Part shown: positions 1 to 6,957 of the stretch, one piece after another
Layout of the letters: every line of letters begins with the position of its first letter
Position numbering within the stretch: the stretch's first letter is position 1
NCBI GenBank assembly: GCA_009773995.1
Contig: VSMY01000040.1
Coordinates: forward strand, 1-20,844
Direction: 5' to 3'
Origin: Oscillibacter sp.
Lineage (GTDB): Bacteria; Bacillota; Clostridia; Oscillospirales; Oscillospiraceae
DNA length: 20,844 nt
Position numbers and translations under genes: made by a program
The notes under the pieces: model-generated
What the model was told of the DNA's origin: nothing
The model's database searches: none
Seen by the model: only the letters and a program-made list of their open reading frames with translations

Positions 1-2109
1 AGCTGTGTATCCGAGACAGCTGCCAGCCAGAGCACGCCCGCCTCCTCCAGCCAAGGCGGCGGAGCGGCGGACCTCAGCGCCCTCTTCGGCAGCCTGGGGG
101 GCGGCAGCGTCTCCAGCGGCTGGGAGTCCCCCGCCAATACCGGGAAGCTGGATAAGACCGTGGCCTCCGGGGCCCGGGAGAAGTACGTCCAGCCCCTGGG
201 CAATGGCCGGGACATCGTCACCCTCATGGTCTACATGTGCGGCACGGACCTGGAGTCCCGCAGCGGCATGGGCACCGCGGACCTCCAGGAGATGCTGGCG
301 GCGGACCTGGGAAAGAACGTGAACCTGCTGGTGTACACCGGCGGCTGCTCCGGCTGGCGGAACAACCAGGTCAGCAGCAAGACCAACCAGATCTGGCAGG
401 TGAAAAACGGCAGGCTGGCCTGCCTGGAACAGGACCTGGGGGCCGTGTCCATGACGGACTCCTCTACGCTGTACGGCTACATCCGCTGGTGCGAGCAGAA
501 CTTCCCCGCCAGTCGGTACGGCCTCATCCTCTGGGACCACGGCGGAGGGTCTGTCAGCGGCTACGGCTACGACGAGAAGTTCGCCTCCACCGGGTCCATG
601 AGTCTCTTCGGCGTGGACCAGGCCCTGAAAGACGCCGGGGTGAAGTTCGACTTCGTGGGCTTCGACGCCTGCCTCATGGCCACGGCGGAGACCGCCCTGA
701 TGCTGACGGAGCACGCGGACTACCTCATCGCCTCCGAGGAGACGGAGCCCGGCGTGGGCTGGTACTACACCGACTGGCTCACCGCCCTGGGGAAGAATCC
801 CTCCATGCCCACCATTGAGATCGGAAAAAACATCGTGGACAGCTTCGTGGATACCTGCGCCCAGAAGTGCCGGGGCCAGCTGACCACGCTGTCCGTCATC
901 GACCTTGCCGAGCTGGAGGCCACCCTGCCCCAGGCCCTGGCGGACTTTTCCCGGTCCACTTCCCGGATGATCGAGGCCAAGGACTATCAGACCGTCTCCA
1001 ATGCCCGGAACGGAGCCCGGGAGTTCGCCCAGTCCAGCAAAATCGACCAGGTGGACCTGGTGCACCTGGCCAAGAACCTGGGCTCGAAGGAGGGCGAGGC
1101 CCTGGCGGAGTCCCTGCTGGGGGCGGTGAAGTACAACCGGACCTCCTCCAACATGACCAACGCCTACGGCATCTCCATTTACTTCCCCTACCGGAAGTCC
1201 TCCACCGTGAACCAGGCCGTGTCCACCTACCGGGCCATCGGCCTGGACGACAGCTACAGCAAGTGCATCCGGGACTTCGCCTCCATTCAGCAGGCGGGCC
1301 AAGTGGGTTCCGGCGGCAGCGGCTCCCCCCTGGAGGCGCTGATGGGCCTGTCCGGCGGCGGCTCCTCCGGCGGCGCGGACGCCGTGGCCTCCCTGCTCCA
1401 GGCGGCCCTGGGCAGCGGCTTCTTTGCCGACCGCTCCCTGGATATGAACAGCGTCTCCGAATATGTGGCGGACCACCGCTTCGCCGGGGAGAACCTGGCC
1501 TGGACCGAGAGAGAGGGCGGGACCCCCGTTCTCCAACTCTCTGAGGACCAGTGGAATCTGGTCCACTCCCTGGATCTGAACCTCTTCTACGACGACGGAG
1601 AGGGCTTCATCGACCTGGGGCTGGACAACGTCTTCGACTTCGACGACCAGGGCAATCTCCTGGGAGACGTAGAAAAAACCTGGCTGGCGGTGAACGGCCA
1701 GGTCGTGGCCTATTACCACGAGAGCACCGTGGACGACGGGGAACACTATACCATCACCGGCTATGTGCCGGTCCTCCAAAACGGCCACCGGGCGGAGCTG
1801 CTGCTGGCCTTTGACGATGGGAACCCCTACGGCTATGTCACCGGCGTCCGGGCCGTCTACAGCGAGGGGGAGACCGAGACCGTTGCCAAGAGCGATTCCG
1901 CCCTCCAGGAGGGAGATACCCTGGAGTTCCTCTGCGACTACTACGGCTACAACGGTACATATCAGGACAGCTTCCTCCTGGGAGACCCCCTGACGGTCCC
2001 CGCGGAGGGCCTGACCATCTCCGACGCGCCTCTGGACGGCGAGGTCCGGGCCGCCTACCGGTTCACAGACCTCTATGGGCAGAGCTGGTGGACCCCGCCC
2101 CTTCCCTGA
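1..2109 (+). CDS. Clostripain-family (C11) cysteine peptidase, 5'-truncated by window edge
   Basis: The reading frame is open from base 1, so the true start lies upstream and 702 residues are visible. The C11 (clostripain) signature is clear. A strand plus LILWDHGGG places the catalytic His at codon 538-540, and the downstream FDACLMA places the catalytic Cys at codon 670-672, about 44 residues later, as usual for the family. A conserved ..VTLMVYMCGTDLES.. start of the caspase-like fold lies at about 214-255. The first ~50 visible residues are Ser/Gly/Ala-rich, like a linker behind an exported N-terminus. A second Gly/Ser-rich linker (about 1306-1375) separates the peptidase from a C-terminal region of about 240 residues, rich in Tyr, Asp and Gly and probably beta-type, that I do not recognise. 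C11 enzymes cut after Arg or Lys and are usually secreted and self-processed. Here the role and the export route are inferred. It is the only gene of its transcript visible here. Confidence 0.88.
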   Translation, partial: SCVSETAASQSTPASSSQGGGAADLSALFGSLGGGSVSSGWESPANTGKLDKTVASGAREKYVQPLGNGRDIVTLMVYMCGTDLESRSGMGTADLQEMLAADLGKNVNLLVYTGGCSGWRNNQVSSKTNQIWQVKNGRLACLEQDLGAVSMTDSSTLYGYIRWCEQNFPASRYGLILWDHGGGSVSGYGYDEKFASTGSMSLFGVDQALKDAGVKFDFVGFDACLMATAETALMLTEHADYLIASEETEPGVGWYYTDWLTALGKNPSMPTIEIGKNIVDSFVDTCAQKCRGQLTTLSVIDLAELEATLPQALADFSRSTSRMIEAKDYQTVSNARNGAREFAQSSKIDQVDLVHLAKNLGSKEGEALAESLLGAVKYNRTSSNMTNAYGISIYFPYRKSSTVNQAVSTYRAIGLDDSYSKCIRDFASIQQAGQVGSGGSGSPLEALMGLSGGGSSGGADAVASLLQAALGSGFFADRSLDMNSVSEYVADHRFAGENLAWTEREGGTPVLQLSEDQWNLVHSLDLNLFYDDGEGFIDLGLDNVFDFDDQGNLLGDVEKTWLAVNGQVVAYYHESTVDDGEHYTITGYVPVLQNGHRAELLLAFDDGNPYGYVTGVRAVYSEGETETVAKSDSALQEGDTLEFLCDYYGYNGTYQDSFLLGDPLTVPAEGLTISDAPLDGEVRAAYRFTDLYGQSWWTPPLP

Positions 2110-2134
2110 CGGCGCACTCTGCTCAAACCAAAAC

Positions 2135-2163
2135 GGCGGCGGAAGCATATCGCTTCCGCCGCC
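2135..2163. terminator. Bidirectional rho-independent terminator between convergent genes
   Basis: A perfect 12-bp GC-rich stem (2135-2146 with 2152-2163) has a 5-base loop. It is followed by TGTTT on the plus strand and, read on the minus strand, by GTTTTGGTTTG. It sits between the stop of the peptidase gene (2109) and the stop of the Sel1-repeat gene (2175), so it can end both transcripts. Confidence 0.85.
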
Positions 2164-2174
2164 TGTTTACGCGC

Positions 2175-3425
2175 TCATTTCCGCCGGACCCACTTGCCGA
2201 AGAGGGTCTTTTTGTAGTTCAGCAGTTCCTCCTTGGCCTTGCTGAAATTCCCGGCCTTCTGGAGGTACTCCACGCCCTTGGGGATGTCCTCCTGGACGCC
2301 GCCCAGACCCCGGGCGTAGATATAGCCCCGCATGTAGTCCGCCTCCCGGTTCTGCCAGTTCACCTTGTCCAGGAATTGGAGGGCCCTGGCGTAGTCCTGG
2401 GGAGTGCCCAGGCCGCAGAAGCAGCACTTCGCCAGGTAGAACACGCCCCAGTTGTTCCCCTTCTTGTCGTGGGCGATGGACAGGTGGTGGAAGGCCTTGG
2501 CATAATCCTGGGGCACGCCCTGCCCCTCGAAATAGGCCACGCCCAGGTGGTTGTTGGCCCCTGTGTGAAGTGGGTCCTTGGCCAGCTCTTTCTCATAGCA
2601 GGAAACCGCGTAGGCCATGTCCTGTTCCGTGCCCTTGCCCTCCTCGTACATGTAGCCTACCTCAAACCAGTCGTTGGGGTTGCCGGCCTCGGCGGCCTCT
2701 TTGTACCAGCGCAGGGCCTCCTCGTAGCGCTCCGCCTTTTTCAGCTCGTCGGCGTAGATGGACTGGTGGAGGGGATAGCCCAGCTCCGCGCCAATTTTAA
2801 AGAGGTCCTTCGCCTTCTCCGGCTGGGGGGCAATGATATCCTCGTCTCCCTTGGTGTAGTACTGGTTCAGGTTGTTGGCGGCGAAGTAGACCCCGCCCCG
2901 GAATGCCTTCCAGAACCAGTCCTCACACTTGGAGATCTCCCCCTTCAAATACGCCTTGAACTCCGCCTGAGAGGGGAAGGAGTCCTTGCCCTTGTTCTGG
3001 ATGCGGAGGAAATCCCACCAGAAGTAGCTGTTGCCCACCACGTACTGGCAGAAGGCGTCCCCGTCCTTCGCCAGGGCCTCCACCTGGTCAAAGGCCTGCT
3101 GGAGGCTCTCGAAGGGCATCTTCTTCTGGACGGAGGGGGTCAGCTCCCCGCTCCGCAGGGCCACCAGCACCCCCAGGGCGCTGCCCTGCTCCACGGACTT
3201 GTGGAGGAGCTTCGTAGCTCTCCGGTCGTCCTCCGGGAAGCCGTGGCCCCGCCAGACATACTGATAACCGCACAGGCACCGGGCCAGCACGCAGCTGGCG
3301 TCCCCGTCCCCGGCGGCGGAGGCCTTCTCCAGAAGGGCGAACGCCTCCTTGCCCCGGCCTGTGCGGACGTCGTAATAGATGTCCTGCAGGGCCTGCTTCA
3401 CTTCATCGCTTAAAACTGCTGCCAT
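2175..3425 (-). CDS. Sel1-like repeat (TPR-type) protein
   Basis: A 416-residue protein built of alpha-helical Sel1-like repeats. The clearest run is residues ~235-395, with several units of the A-x-x-W/Y-x-x-A-A-E-x-G-N type followed by L-G-x-x-Y-x-x-G-x-G-x-x-Q-D. Examples are YMYEEGKGTEQDMAYAV, GVAYFEGQGVPQDYAKAF and CCFCGLGTPQDYARAL. The N-terminal ~100 residues carry an earlier, more divergent pair. No signal peptide or membrane segment is visible, so it is probably cytoplasmic. Such proteins act as scaffolds or adaptors, and the partner cannot be read from sequence. The ATG at 3425 is preceded by AAAGGAGA at good spacing. It lies 23 bases after the stop of the membrane protein gene (3449-5065) and is probably cotranscribed with it, so that protein is a candidate partner. 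Confidence 0.85.
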   Translation of the reverse strand: MAAVLSDEVKQALQDIYYDVRTGRGKEAFALLEKASAAGDGDASCVLARCLCGYQYVWRGHGFPEDDRRATKLLHKSVEQGSALGVLVALRSGELTPSVQKKMPFESLQQAFDQVEALAKDGDAFCQYVVGNSYFWWDFLRIQNKGKDSFPSQAEFKAYLKGEISKCEDWFWKAFRGGVYFAANNLNQYYTKGDEDIIAPQPEKAKDLFKIGAELGYPLHQSIYADELKKAERYEEALRWYKEAAEAGNPNDWFEVGYMYEEGKGTEQDMAYAVSCYEKELAKDPLHTGANNHLGVAYFEGQGVPQDYAKAFHHLSIAHDKKGNNWGVFYLAKCCFCGLGTPQDYARALQFLDKVNWQNREADYMRGYIYARGLGGVQEDIPKGVEYLQKAGNFSKAKEELLNYKKTLFGKWVRRK

Positions 3426-3448
3426 GATGGAAACTCTCCTTTATATCG

Positions 3449-5065
3449 TTACTTTGGTTTTTTAACCCGCTTCCAGTCCCGGCCTCCCGGCAGGAACTGT
3501 CCGCGGGGATACCCCGTCAGCCACGCCGCCGCTTCCTTGGGCGGCAGTTTCGCCATATAGAAGCCCAGCTCCTCCCCCTCGGGCTTCGTGGCCTCCACGG
3601 TGCAGCGGGCGTCCATCTTATCCCCCGCCGTCACCCGAATCCACAGATAGCCCGAGGCGTGGGTCAGGTCCACCAGTTGATACGTCCCGTCCACAAGGCC
3701 CTCCGCCGCCGCCTGGACGTCCTCCGCCGTGAAGTTGGCGTGGTTCTCCGCCGCGCCGCCGGCATAAACCAGGGACAGTCTCGCCTGAGACTTCCGCTGG
3801 GCCTGGGCCGTGCCGGTCCGGGGCGCGGCGTACAGCCGCCGCAGATCCCAGTCCGTCAGGTCCGGAACCTCCCGGCGGAGCCAGCCCCGGAGGATGTCTC
3901 CCGCCCGCCGGGCGTCCGCCGTCAGCGCCAAAGCCAGATCCTCCTCCCCGCCGGAGGAGGCCAATTCCAGCAGCAGCAGGACCCGCGGCTCTCCCTCCTC
4001 CCGGACCAGGCAGTCCAGGGAGCGGAAGGTCCGGCCCCCGCCCTCCACGGGCCGGGTGGGCGTCAGCTCGAAGCCGGACTCCTCTCCCGCCAGACAGCGT
4101 TTCAGCGTCTCCTCTACCAGGGAAGCCGTCACCCGGGAGGTCACCTCGCCGTTCCGGCGCTTTAAAATCATGTCTTGGGGCCCCTCGCTCAAGATTTCTC
4201 CCTGGGCGGCCTTTGAGGCCCGGAGGTTCCGCCGCTGGCGGAAGTCCCGCTCAAAGTCCTCCCGTTCGCTCTCGTCCATGGACCAGAAGGCGCTCCACTG
4301 GCCGTTGGTTCCCCGCCGGGCGTCGGGAACCCGGAGGGCCAGGCAGTCCGCCGCCGCCCGAAGCTCGTCGGGCTTTTTGAAGTCGGTGATGTGCTTCTGC
4401 CACCGGTCGTCTATCAGGACCAGCTGCAAAACCCGGCTGGTGACGGTGCGGCCCCCTCTTTGGCGGGTCCGGGTCTCGTCCACCACGAAAATCCCCCGGA
4501 GGCGGTCGATCCGGCTGGCCCCCTCGCCCAGGACCCACTCCTGCCCAATCCCCATCTCGTCAAACCACCGGCCGTTGGCCTTCAGATCGCCGTCCACCAT
4601 GGCGAAGAGCTCCCCCACCGGCGGGGCCTCCTCCGGATAAGGCAGCTGACTCCGAATGGAATCCGCCAGGGCGCTCTTCCCGGGGAAGAACGCATCCCGT
4701 GCGCCGGCATAGCTCATGTAAACTCCCAGAAGGAGGAACAGGGCCCCGCCTCCGCCGCTGACCGCCAGCGTCACATAGTCCGAGGTCTCCCAATAGGCCC
4801 GGTCCTGCTGAAGCCCTATGTGGAACATATAAAACAGCCCTGCCGAGACCGCCACCCACAGCAGGCCCCACAGCACCCAGCTAAACCGCTTCCGGGTCCG
4901 GCTGAGGCAGTAGCCCTCTTCCACGCCGTGGGGATTGTTCTTCCTCTGAACCGCCATCAAAATCAGAATGATGGGAATGGCAAACAGCCGGAACACCGCC
5001 AGCATCACGATGTAAACCGCCACATTCCACGGCCAGCGGAGGAAGCCGCCCTTCTTCTCCTTCAT
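3449..5065 (-). CDS. Unrecognised membrane-anchored protein with large soluble C-terminal region
   Basis: I do not recognise this 538-residue protein. It starts with a basic stretch (MKEKKGG). Hydrophobic segments follow at about residues 14-38, 62-83 and 97-119, and then about 420 mostly soluble residues with many charged positions. The second half contains LLLLELASS and ALALTADARRAGDIL stretches and ends in a basic tail (DWKRVKKPK). The ATG at 5065 has only a weak, close AGAGG upstream, but the next good start would remove the first membrane segment. It has its own promoter (5118-5146) and is followed after 23 bases by the Sel1-repeat gene, which suggests a two-protein unit. No catalytic motif stands out. 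Topology is uncertain because both sides of the first segment are basic. Confidence 0.75.
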   Translation of the reverse strand: MKEKKGGFLRWPWNVAVYIVMLAVFRLFAIPIILILMAVQRKNNPHGVEEGYCLSRTRKRFSWVLWGLLWVAVSAGLFYMFHIGLQQDRAYWETSDYVTLAVSGGGGALFLLLGVYMSYAGARDAFFPGKSALADSIRSQLPYPEEAPPVGELFAMVDGDLKANGRWFDEMGIGQEWVLGEGASRIDRLRGIFVVDETRTRQRGGRTVTSRVLQLVLIDDRWQKHITDFKKPDELRAAADCLALRVPDARRGTNGQWSAFWSMDESEREDFERDFRQRRNLRASKAAQGEILSEGPQDMILKRRNGEVTSRVTASLVEETLKRCLAGEESGFELTPTRPVEGGGRTFRSLDCLVREEGEPRVLLLLELASSGGEEDLALALTADARRAGDILRGWLRREVPDLTDWDLRRLYAAPRTGTAQAQRKSQARLSLVYAGGAAENHANFTAEDVQAAAEGLVDGTYQLVDLTHASGYLWIRVTAGDKMDARCTVEATKPEGEELGFYMAKLPPKEAAAWLTGYPRGQFLPGGRDWKRVKKPK

Positions 5066-5085
5066 GACCTCTCAGACCCCCTTGC

Positions 5086-5103
5086 GCCCCGGAAAACAGG
5101 GGC
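5086..5103 (-). other. Small hairpin in the leader of the membrane-protein gene
   Basis: A GCCCC/GGGGC stem with an 8-base loop lies between the predicted transcription start and the ATG at 5065. It has no U-tract, so it is not a terminator. It may affect translation or be incidental. Confidence 0.35.
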
Positions 5104-5117
5104 ATTTTCTATAGGTT

Positions 5118-5146
5118 ATTTTAGCAGTCAGTTATAACTTTGTCCA
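5118..5146 (-). promoter_or_regulatory. Sigma-A-type promoter for the membrane protein/Sel1 unit
   Basis: On the minus strand, TGGACA (5141-5146, 5/6 match to TTGACA) is followed after 17 bases by TAAAAT (5118-5123, 5/6 match to TATAAT). Transcription would start about 45 bases before the ATG at 5065. It lies just downstream of the spmB terminator, so the unit is transcribed independently of spmAB. Confidence 0.7.
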
Positions 5147-5185
5147 GACCCCGCCGAATTTTTCCCACGGCGCCCAGAAGAAAAA

Positions 5186-5210
5186 GAGGCGGAGGGACCC
5201 CCTCCGCCTC
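5186..5210 (-). terminator. Rho-independent terminator of spmA-spmB
   Basis: An 11-bp perfect stem (5186-5196 with 5200-5210) has a 3-base apex. It is followed on the minus strand by TTTTTCTTC. It lies 31 bases after the spmB stop. Confidence 0.9.
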
Positions 5211-5241
5211 CATATGTCCCGGCCTTTCAATCCGCAGGGCT

Positions 5242-5763
5242 TCAGCTCCCGAAGAACAGCCGCACCGCCAGCGCCGCCGCCGCGAAGCCCGTCAGGTCCG
5301 CCGCCAGGGCGGCGGGGACGGTGTGCCGGGTTTTCGTAATCCCGGCGGAGCCGAAGTACACGGCGATGGTGTAAAAGGTGGTCTCCGTGCTGCCCAGCAT
5401 CACCGCCGCCACCCGGCCCACGTAGCTGTCCGGGCCATGGGCGGCCATCAAATCGCTGGCCACCGCCAGGGCCCCGTTCCCGGACACCGGCCGGACCAGC
5501 ATCAGCGGCGCGGTTTCCGGCGGAATGCCCAGCAGCTCCAGCGCCGGGGCGAAGAGCCCGGACAGCCACTCCATGGCCCCGGAGGCCCGGAACATGCTCA
5601 CCGCCGTCAGCAGGCCCACCAGCGCCGGGACGATGCGCAGCAGCACGGACAGGCCCTCCTCCGCCCCGTGGGTCAGGGCGGCGTACACGTCCACCCGCTT
5701 CCCCAGGCCGTACACCGCCACCCCGGCCAGCAGCACGGGAATCACCAGCGAGCTGAGGTTCAT
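5242..5763 (-). CDS. spmB: Spore maturation protein B
   Basis: A 173-residue hydrophobic protein close to the usual SpmB length. It matches the nucleoside-transporter-gate/SpmB type: an N-terminal membrane helix (LSSLVIPVLLAGVAVYG), then the conserved R-I-V-P-A-L-V-G-L-L-T-A-V stretch, R-P-V-S-G-N-G-A-L-A-V, and LGSTETTFYTIAVYFGSAG. With SpmA it is needed in Bacillus for full dehydration of the spore core. Its biochemical activity is not established. The ATG at 5763 overlaps the spmA stop in an ATGA tetramer, so the two are translationally coupled. A strong terminator follows. Expected membrane location is the forespore or mother-cell membrane (family knowledge). Confidence 0.93.
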   Translation of the reverse strand: MNLSSLVIPVLLAGVAVYGLGKRVDVYAALTHGAEEGLSVLLRIVPALVGLLTAVSMFRASGAMEWLSGLFAPALELLGIPPETAPLMLVRPVSGNGALAVASDLMAAHGPDSYVGRVAAVMLGSTETTFYTIAVYFGSAGITKTRHTVPAALAADLTGFAAAALAVRLFFGS

Positions 5764-6341
5764 CTCCGCCTCCCCCCATGGGCCAGCAGCCGGGCCACCG
5801 TCAGTCCCGCCGCCACCGACAGAACCGACGCCAGCCACACCGCCGGGAGGATGTCGAAGGGCGCCGCGCATCCGGCGGCGGCCCGGACCGAGGCGATGGT
5901 GGCCGGGATCAATTGAATGGAGGCGGTGTTCAGCACCACCAGCAGGCACAGCTCGTCGCTGGCCACGCCCCCGCAGCCCTTCGCCATTTTCCGGGCGGCC
6001 CGGATTCCTAAGGGCGTGGCGGCGTTGCCCAGGCCCAGCAGGTTTGCCGAGACGTTGGCGGACACCGCCGCCAGGGTCTCCGGGTCCTTGCTGGCCCTGG
6101 GTAAGAGCCGCCGCAGAAGAGGCCGGAACAGCCGCGCCAGCCCCGCCGAGAGGCCGCAGGCATTCATGATCTCCATGACGCCGCTCCACAAACACAGCAC
6201 CCCCGCCATGGCCAGGCTCAGCTCCACGGCGGACCGGGCTCCCTCCAGCGCCGCGCCCGCCACCGCGTCCAGGCTCCCTGAAAGGAGCCCAAACACCAGT
6301 GACAGCGTGACCATTCCGGTCCAAATCCACGCCATTTCCAT
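5760..6341 (-). CDS. spmA: Spore maturation protein A
   Basis: A 193-residue membrane protein, the usual SpmA length. Conserved features are the G-V-M-E-I-M-N-A-C-G-L segment, the S-A-N-V-S-A-N-L-L-G-L-G-N-A-A-T-P-L-G motif and N-T-A-S-I-Q-L-I-P-A-T. I chose the ATG at 6341 because GGAGG (6348-6352) stands 6 bases upstream. An in-frame TTG at 6374 has no comparable site and would add a basic, non-family N-terminus. The gene overlaps spmB by 4 bases. In Bacillus the pair is made in the mother cell under sigma-E. I could not point to a convincing sigma-E promoter in 6342-6420, although a CATAAT sequence is present upstream. It is divergent from the abrB-like gene and shares a 148-base spacer with it. 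Confidence 0.93.
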   Translation of the reverse strand: MEMAWIWTGMVTLSLVFGLLSGSLDAVAGAALEGARSAVELSLAMAGVLCLWSGVMEIMNACGLSAGLARLFRPLLRRLLPRASKDPETLAAVSANVSANLLGLGNAATPLGIRAARKMAKGCGGVASDELCLLVVLNTASIQLIPATIASVRAAAGCAAPFDILPAVWLASVLSVAAGLTVARLLAHGGRRR

Positions 6342-6347
6342 AATTTT

Positions 6348-6352
6348 CCTCC
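6348..6352 (-). promoter_or_regulatory. Ribosome binding site fixing the spmA start
   Basis: GGAGG on the minus strand, 6 bases before the ATG at 6341. It favours this start over the in-frame TTG at 6374. Confidence 0.8.
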
Positions 6353-6410
6353 ATATTTTTACTTTTTCCACCAAATTATGAATATCTTCTTAATTTTTCC
6401 CAGGGAAGAA

Positions 6411-6438
6411 TTGACAAACTCCACACATGTGTGATAAG
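6411..6438 (+). promoter_or_regulatory. Promoter of the abrB-like gene
   Basis: A perfect TTGACA (6411-6416) is followed after 16 bases by GATAAG (6433-6438, 4/6), with an extended -10 TG at 6430-6431. The leader to the GTG at 6490 would be about 45 bases. Confidence 0.7.
6422..6433. promoter_or_regulatory. Perfect 12-bp palindrome inside the promoter (candidate operator)
   Basis: CACACATGTGTG is its own reverse complement. It fills most of the space between the -35 and -10 elements of the abrB-like promoter and touches the -10. A protein bound here would block RNA polymerase. The obvious candidate is autoregulation or another transition-state regulator. This is inferred from position only. 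Confidence 0.5.
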
Positions 6439-6475
6439 GTTACACCACCTGTTGGAAGATACCGCGGACATAGGG

Positions 6476-6483
6476 AAAGGAGG
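6476..6483 (+). promoter_or_regulatory. Ribosome binding site fixing the GTG start of the abrB-like gene
   Basis: AAAGGAGG with a 6-base spacer to GTG at 6490. It decides for this start over the in-frame ATG at 6427, which lies within or before the predicted -10. Confidence 0.85.
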
Positions 6484-6489
6484 AGAGCT

Positions 6490-6741
6490 GTGAAATCGAC
6501 TGGAATCGTAAGAAAGGTGGATGAGTTGGGCAGAATTGTGCTTCCCATCGAGATGCGGCGCACCCTGGACATTGCCGAGCGCGACGCATTGGAAATCTAT
6601 GTGGAAGGCTCGTCCGTTATACTCAAAAAGTATAAGCCCAGCTGTATTTTCTGCGACGCCACCAAGGACATTACGCTCTTCAAGGGCAAGAGCGTCTGTC
6701 CCAGATGTATGAAGGAGCTGTCCCGTGTGAACGCCTCCTGA
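6490..6741 (+). CDS. AbrB/SpoVT-family transition-state regulator with Cys4 C-terminus
   Basis: An 83-residue DNA-binding protein. Residues 1-48 are a classic AbrB swapped-hairpin domain: KSTGIVRKVDELGRIVLPIE, then RRTLDIAERDALEIYV and ILKKYKP. In Bacillus, AbrB-type proteins hold down stationary-phase and sporulation genes during growth. The C-terminus differs from Bacillus AbrB. It carries CIFC (Cys52, Cys55) and CPRC (Cys70, Cys73) separated by 14 residues, which looks like a small zinc ribbon. The start is a GTG with a near-perfect Shine-Dalgarno site. A strong extended -10 promoter with an internal palindrome lies upstream. It is divergent from spmAB, so a link to sporulation timing is plausible. 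The closest established name would be abrB, but the altered C-terminus makes me leave the symbol empty. Confidence 0.9.
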   Translation: MKSTGIVRKVDELGRIVLPIEMRRTLDIAERDALEIYVEGSSVILKKYKPSCIFCDATKDITLFKGKSVCPRCMKELSRVNAS

Positions 6742-6910
6742 GGCGTTGCCCTTTTCAGCGGACCAGGGCCGGGGCGCAAACTCCGACCCGCCCCATCGGG
6801 TATGCGCCGGGCGGGGAAAACCGAACCTAACGCATAATTACACAACAGGGACTTTCTCCCCGCCGTGGTGGAAGACGGCGGGGGGGAGTCCTCGTTACAA
6901 AGCGCAAAAA
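6742..6910. other. Intergenic region with inverted repeats, no gene recognised
   Basis: Between the abrB-like stop and the his terminator I see no credible coding frame with a ribosome site. Two folded elements stand out. One is a nested pair: GGCGCA at about 6774-6779 can pair with TGCGCC about 25 bases on, enclosing ACCCG/CGGGT. The other is the long hairpin at 6849-6891. No known riboswitch or small RNA family was recognised. Confidence 0.4.
6849..6891. other. Long GC-rich hairpin, possible weak terminator or RNA element
   Basis: GGACT (6849-6853) pairs with AGTCC (6887-6891). The 9-bp CCCCGCCGT/ACGGCGGGG stem (6858-6866 with 6875-6883) lies inside, with GU-type pairs between, around an 8-base loop. 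No U-tract follows on either strand. It could help end the abrB-like transcript or stabilise its 3' end. Confidence 0.4.
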
Positions 6911-6949
6911 AACGACGCGGAAGCTGTCAAACGGCAGTTCCGCGTCGTT
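6911..6949 (-). terminator. Rho-independent terminator of the his operon
   Basis: AACGACGCGGAA (6911-6922) pairs perfectly with 6938-6949, and CTG/CAG extends the stem past a one-base bulge. Read on the minus strand it is followed by a run of T (complement of 6906-6912). It lies 8 bases after the hisK stop. It may also stop plus-strand readthrough from the abrB-like gene, but the plus-strand tail is poorer in T. Confidence 0.92.
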
Positions 6950-6957
6950 CTCTTGTC

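Noticed and set aside
160..162. GTG at 160 as the start of the peptidase
   Set aside because: The frame is open back to base 1, there is no ribosome site before 160, and the upstream residues look like a Ser/Gly linker. The gene is cut by the window edge.
2088..3413. Plus-strand open frame of 441 codons
   Set aside because: It is antisense to the Sel1-repeat gene, overlaps the peptidase end, has no ribosome site, and has a Leu/Val/Gly-biased composition typical of GC-rich antisense frames.
5764..6354. Upstream extension of spmB to 6354
   Set aside because: The added residues are out-of-frame spmA. SpmB proper starts at the ATG at 5763 with the ATGA overlap.
6427..6489. ATG at 6427 as start of the AbrB-like gene
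   Set aside because: It lies within the predicted promoter. The GTG at 6490 has a near-perfect ribosome site and gives the canonical AbrB N-terminus.
6815..6851. Loose resemblance to the 3' part of a TPP riboswitch (GAACCT...TAAT...AGGGA)
   Set aside because: The CTGAGA element and the expected pairings are missing, and the position follows rather than precedes a gene. Most likely chance.
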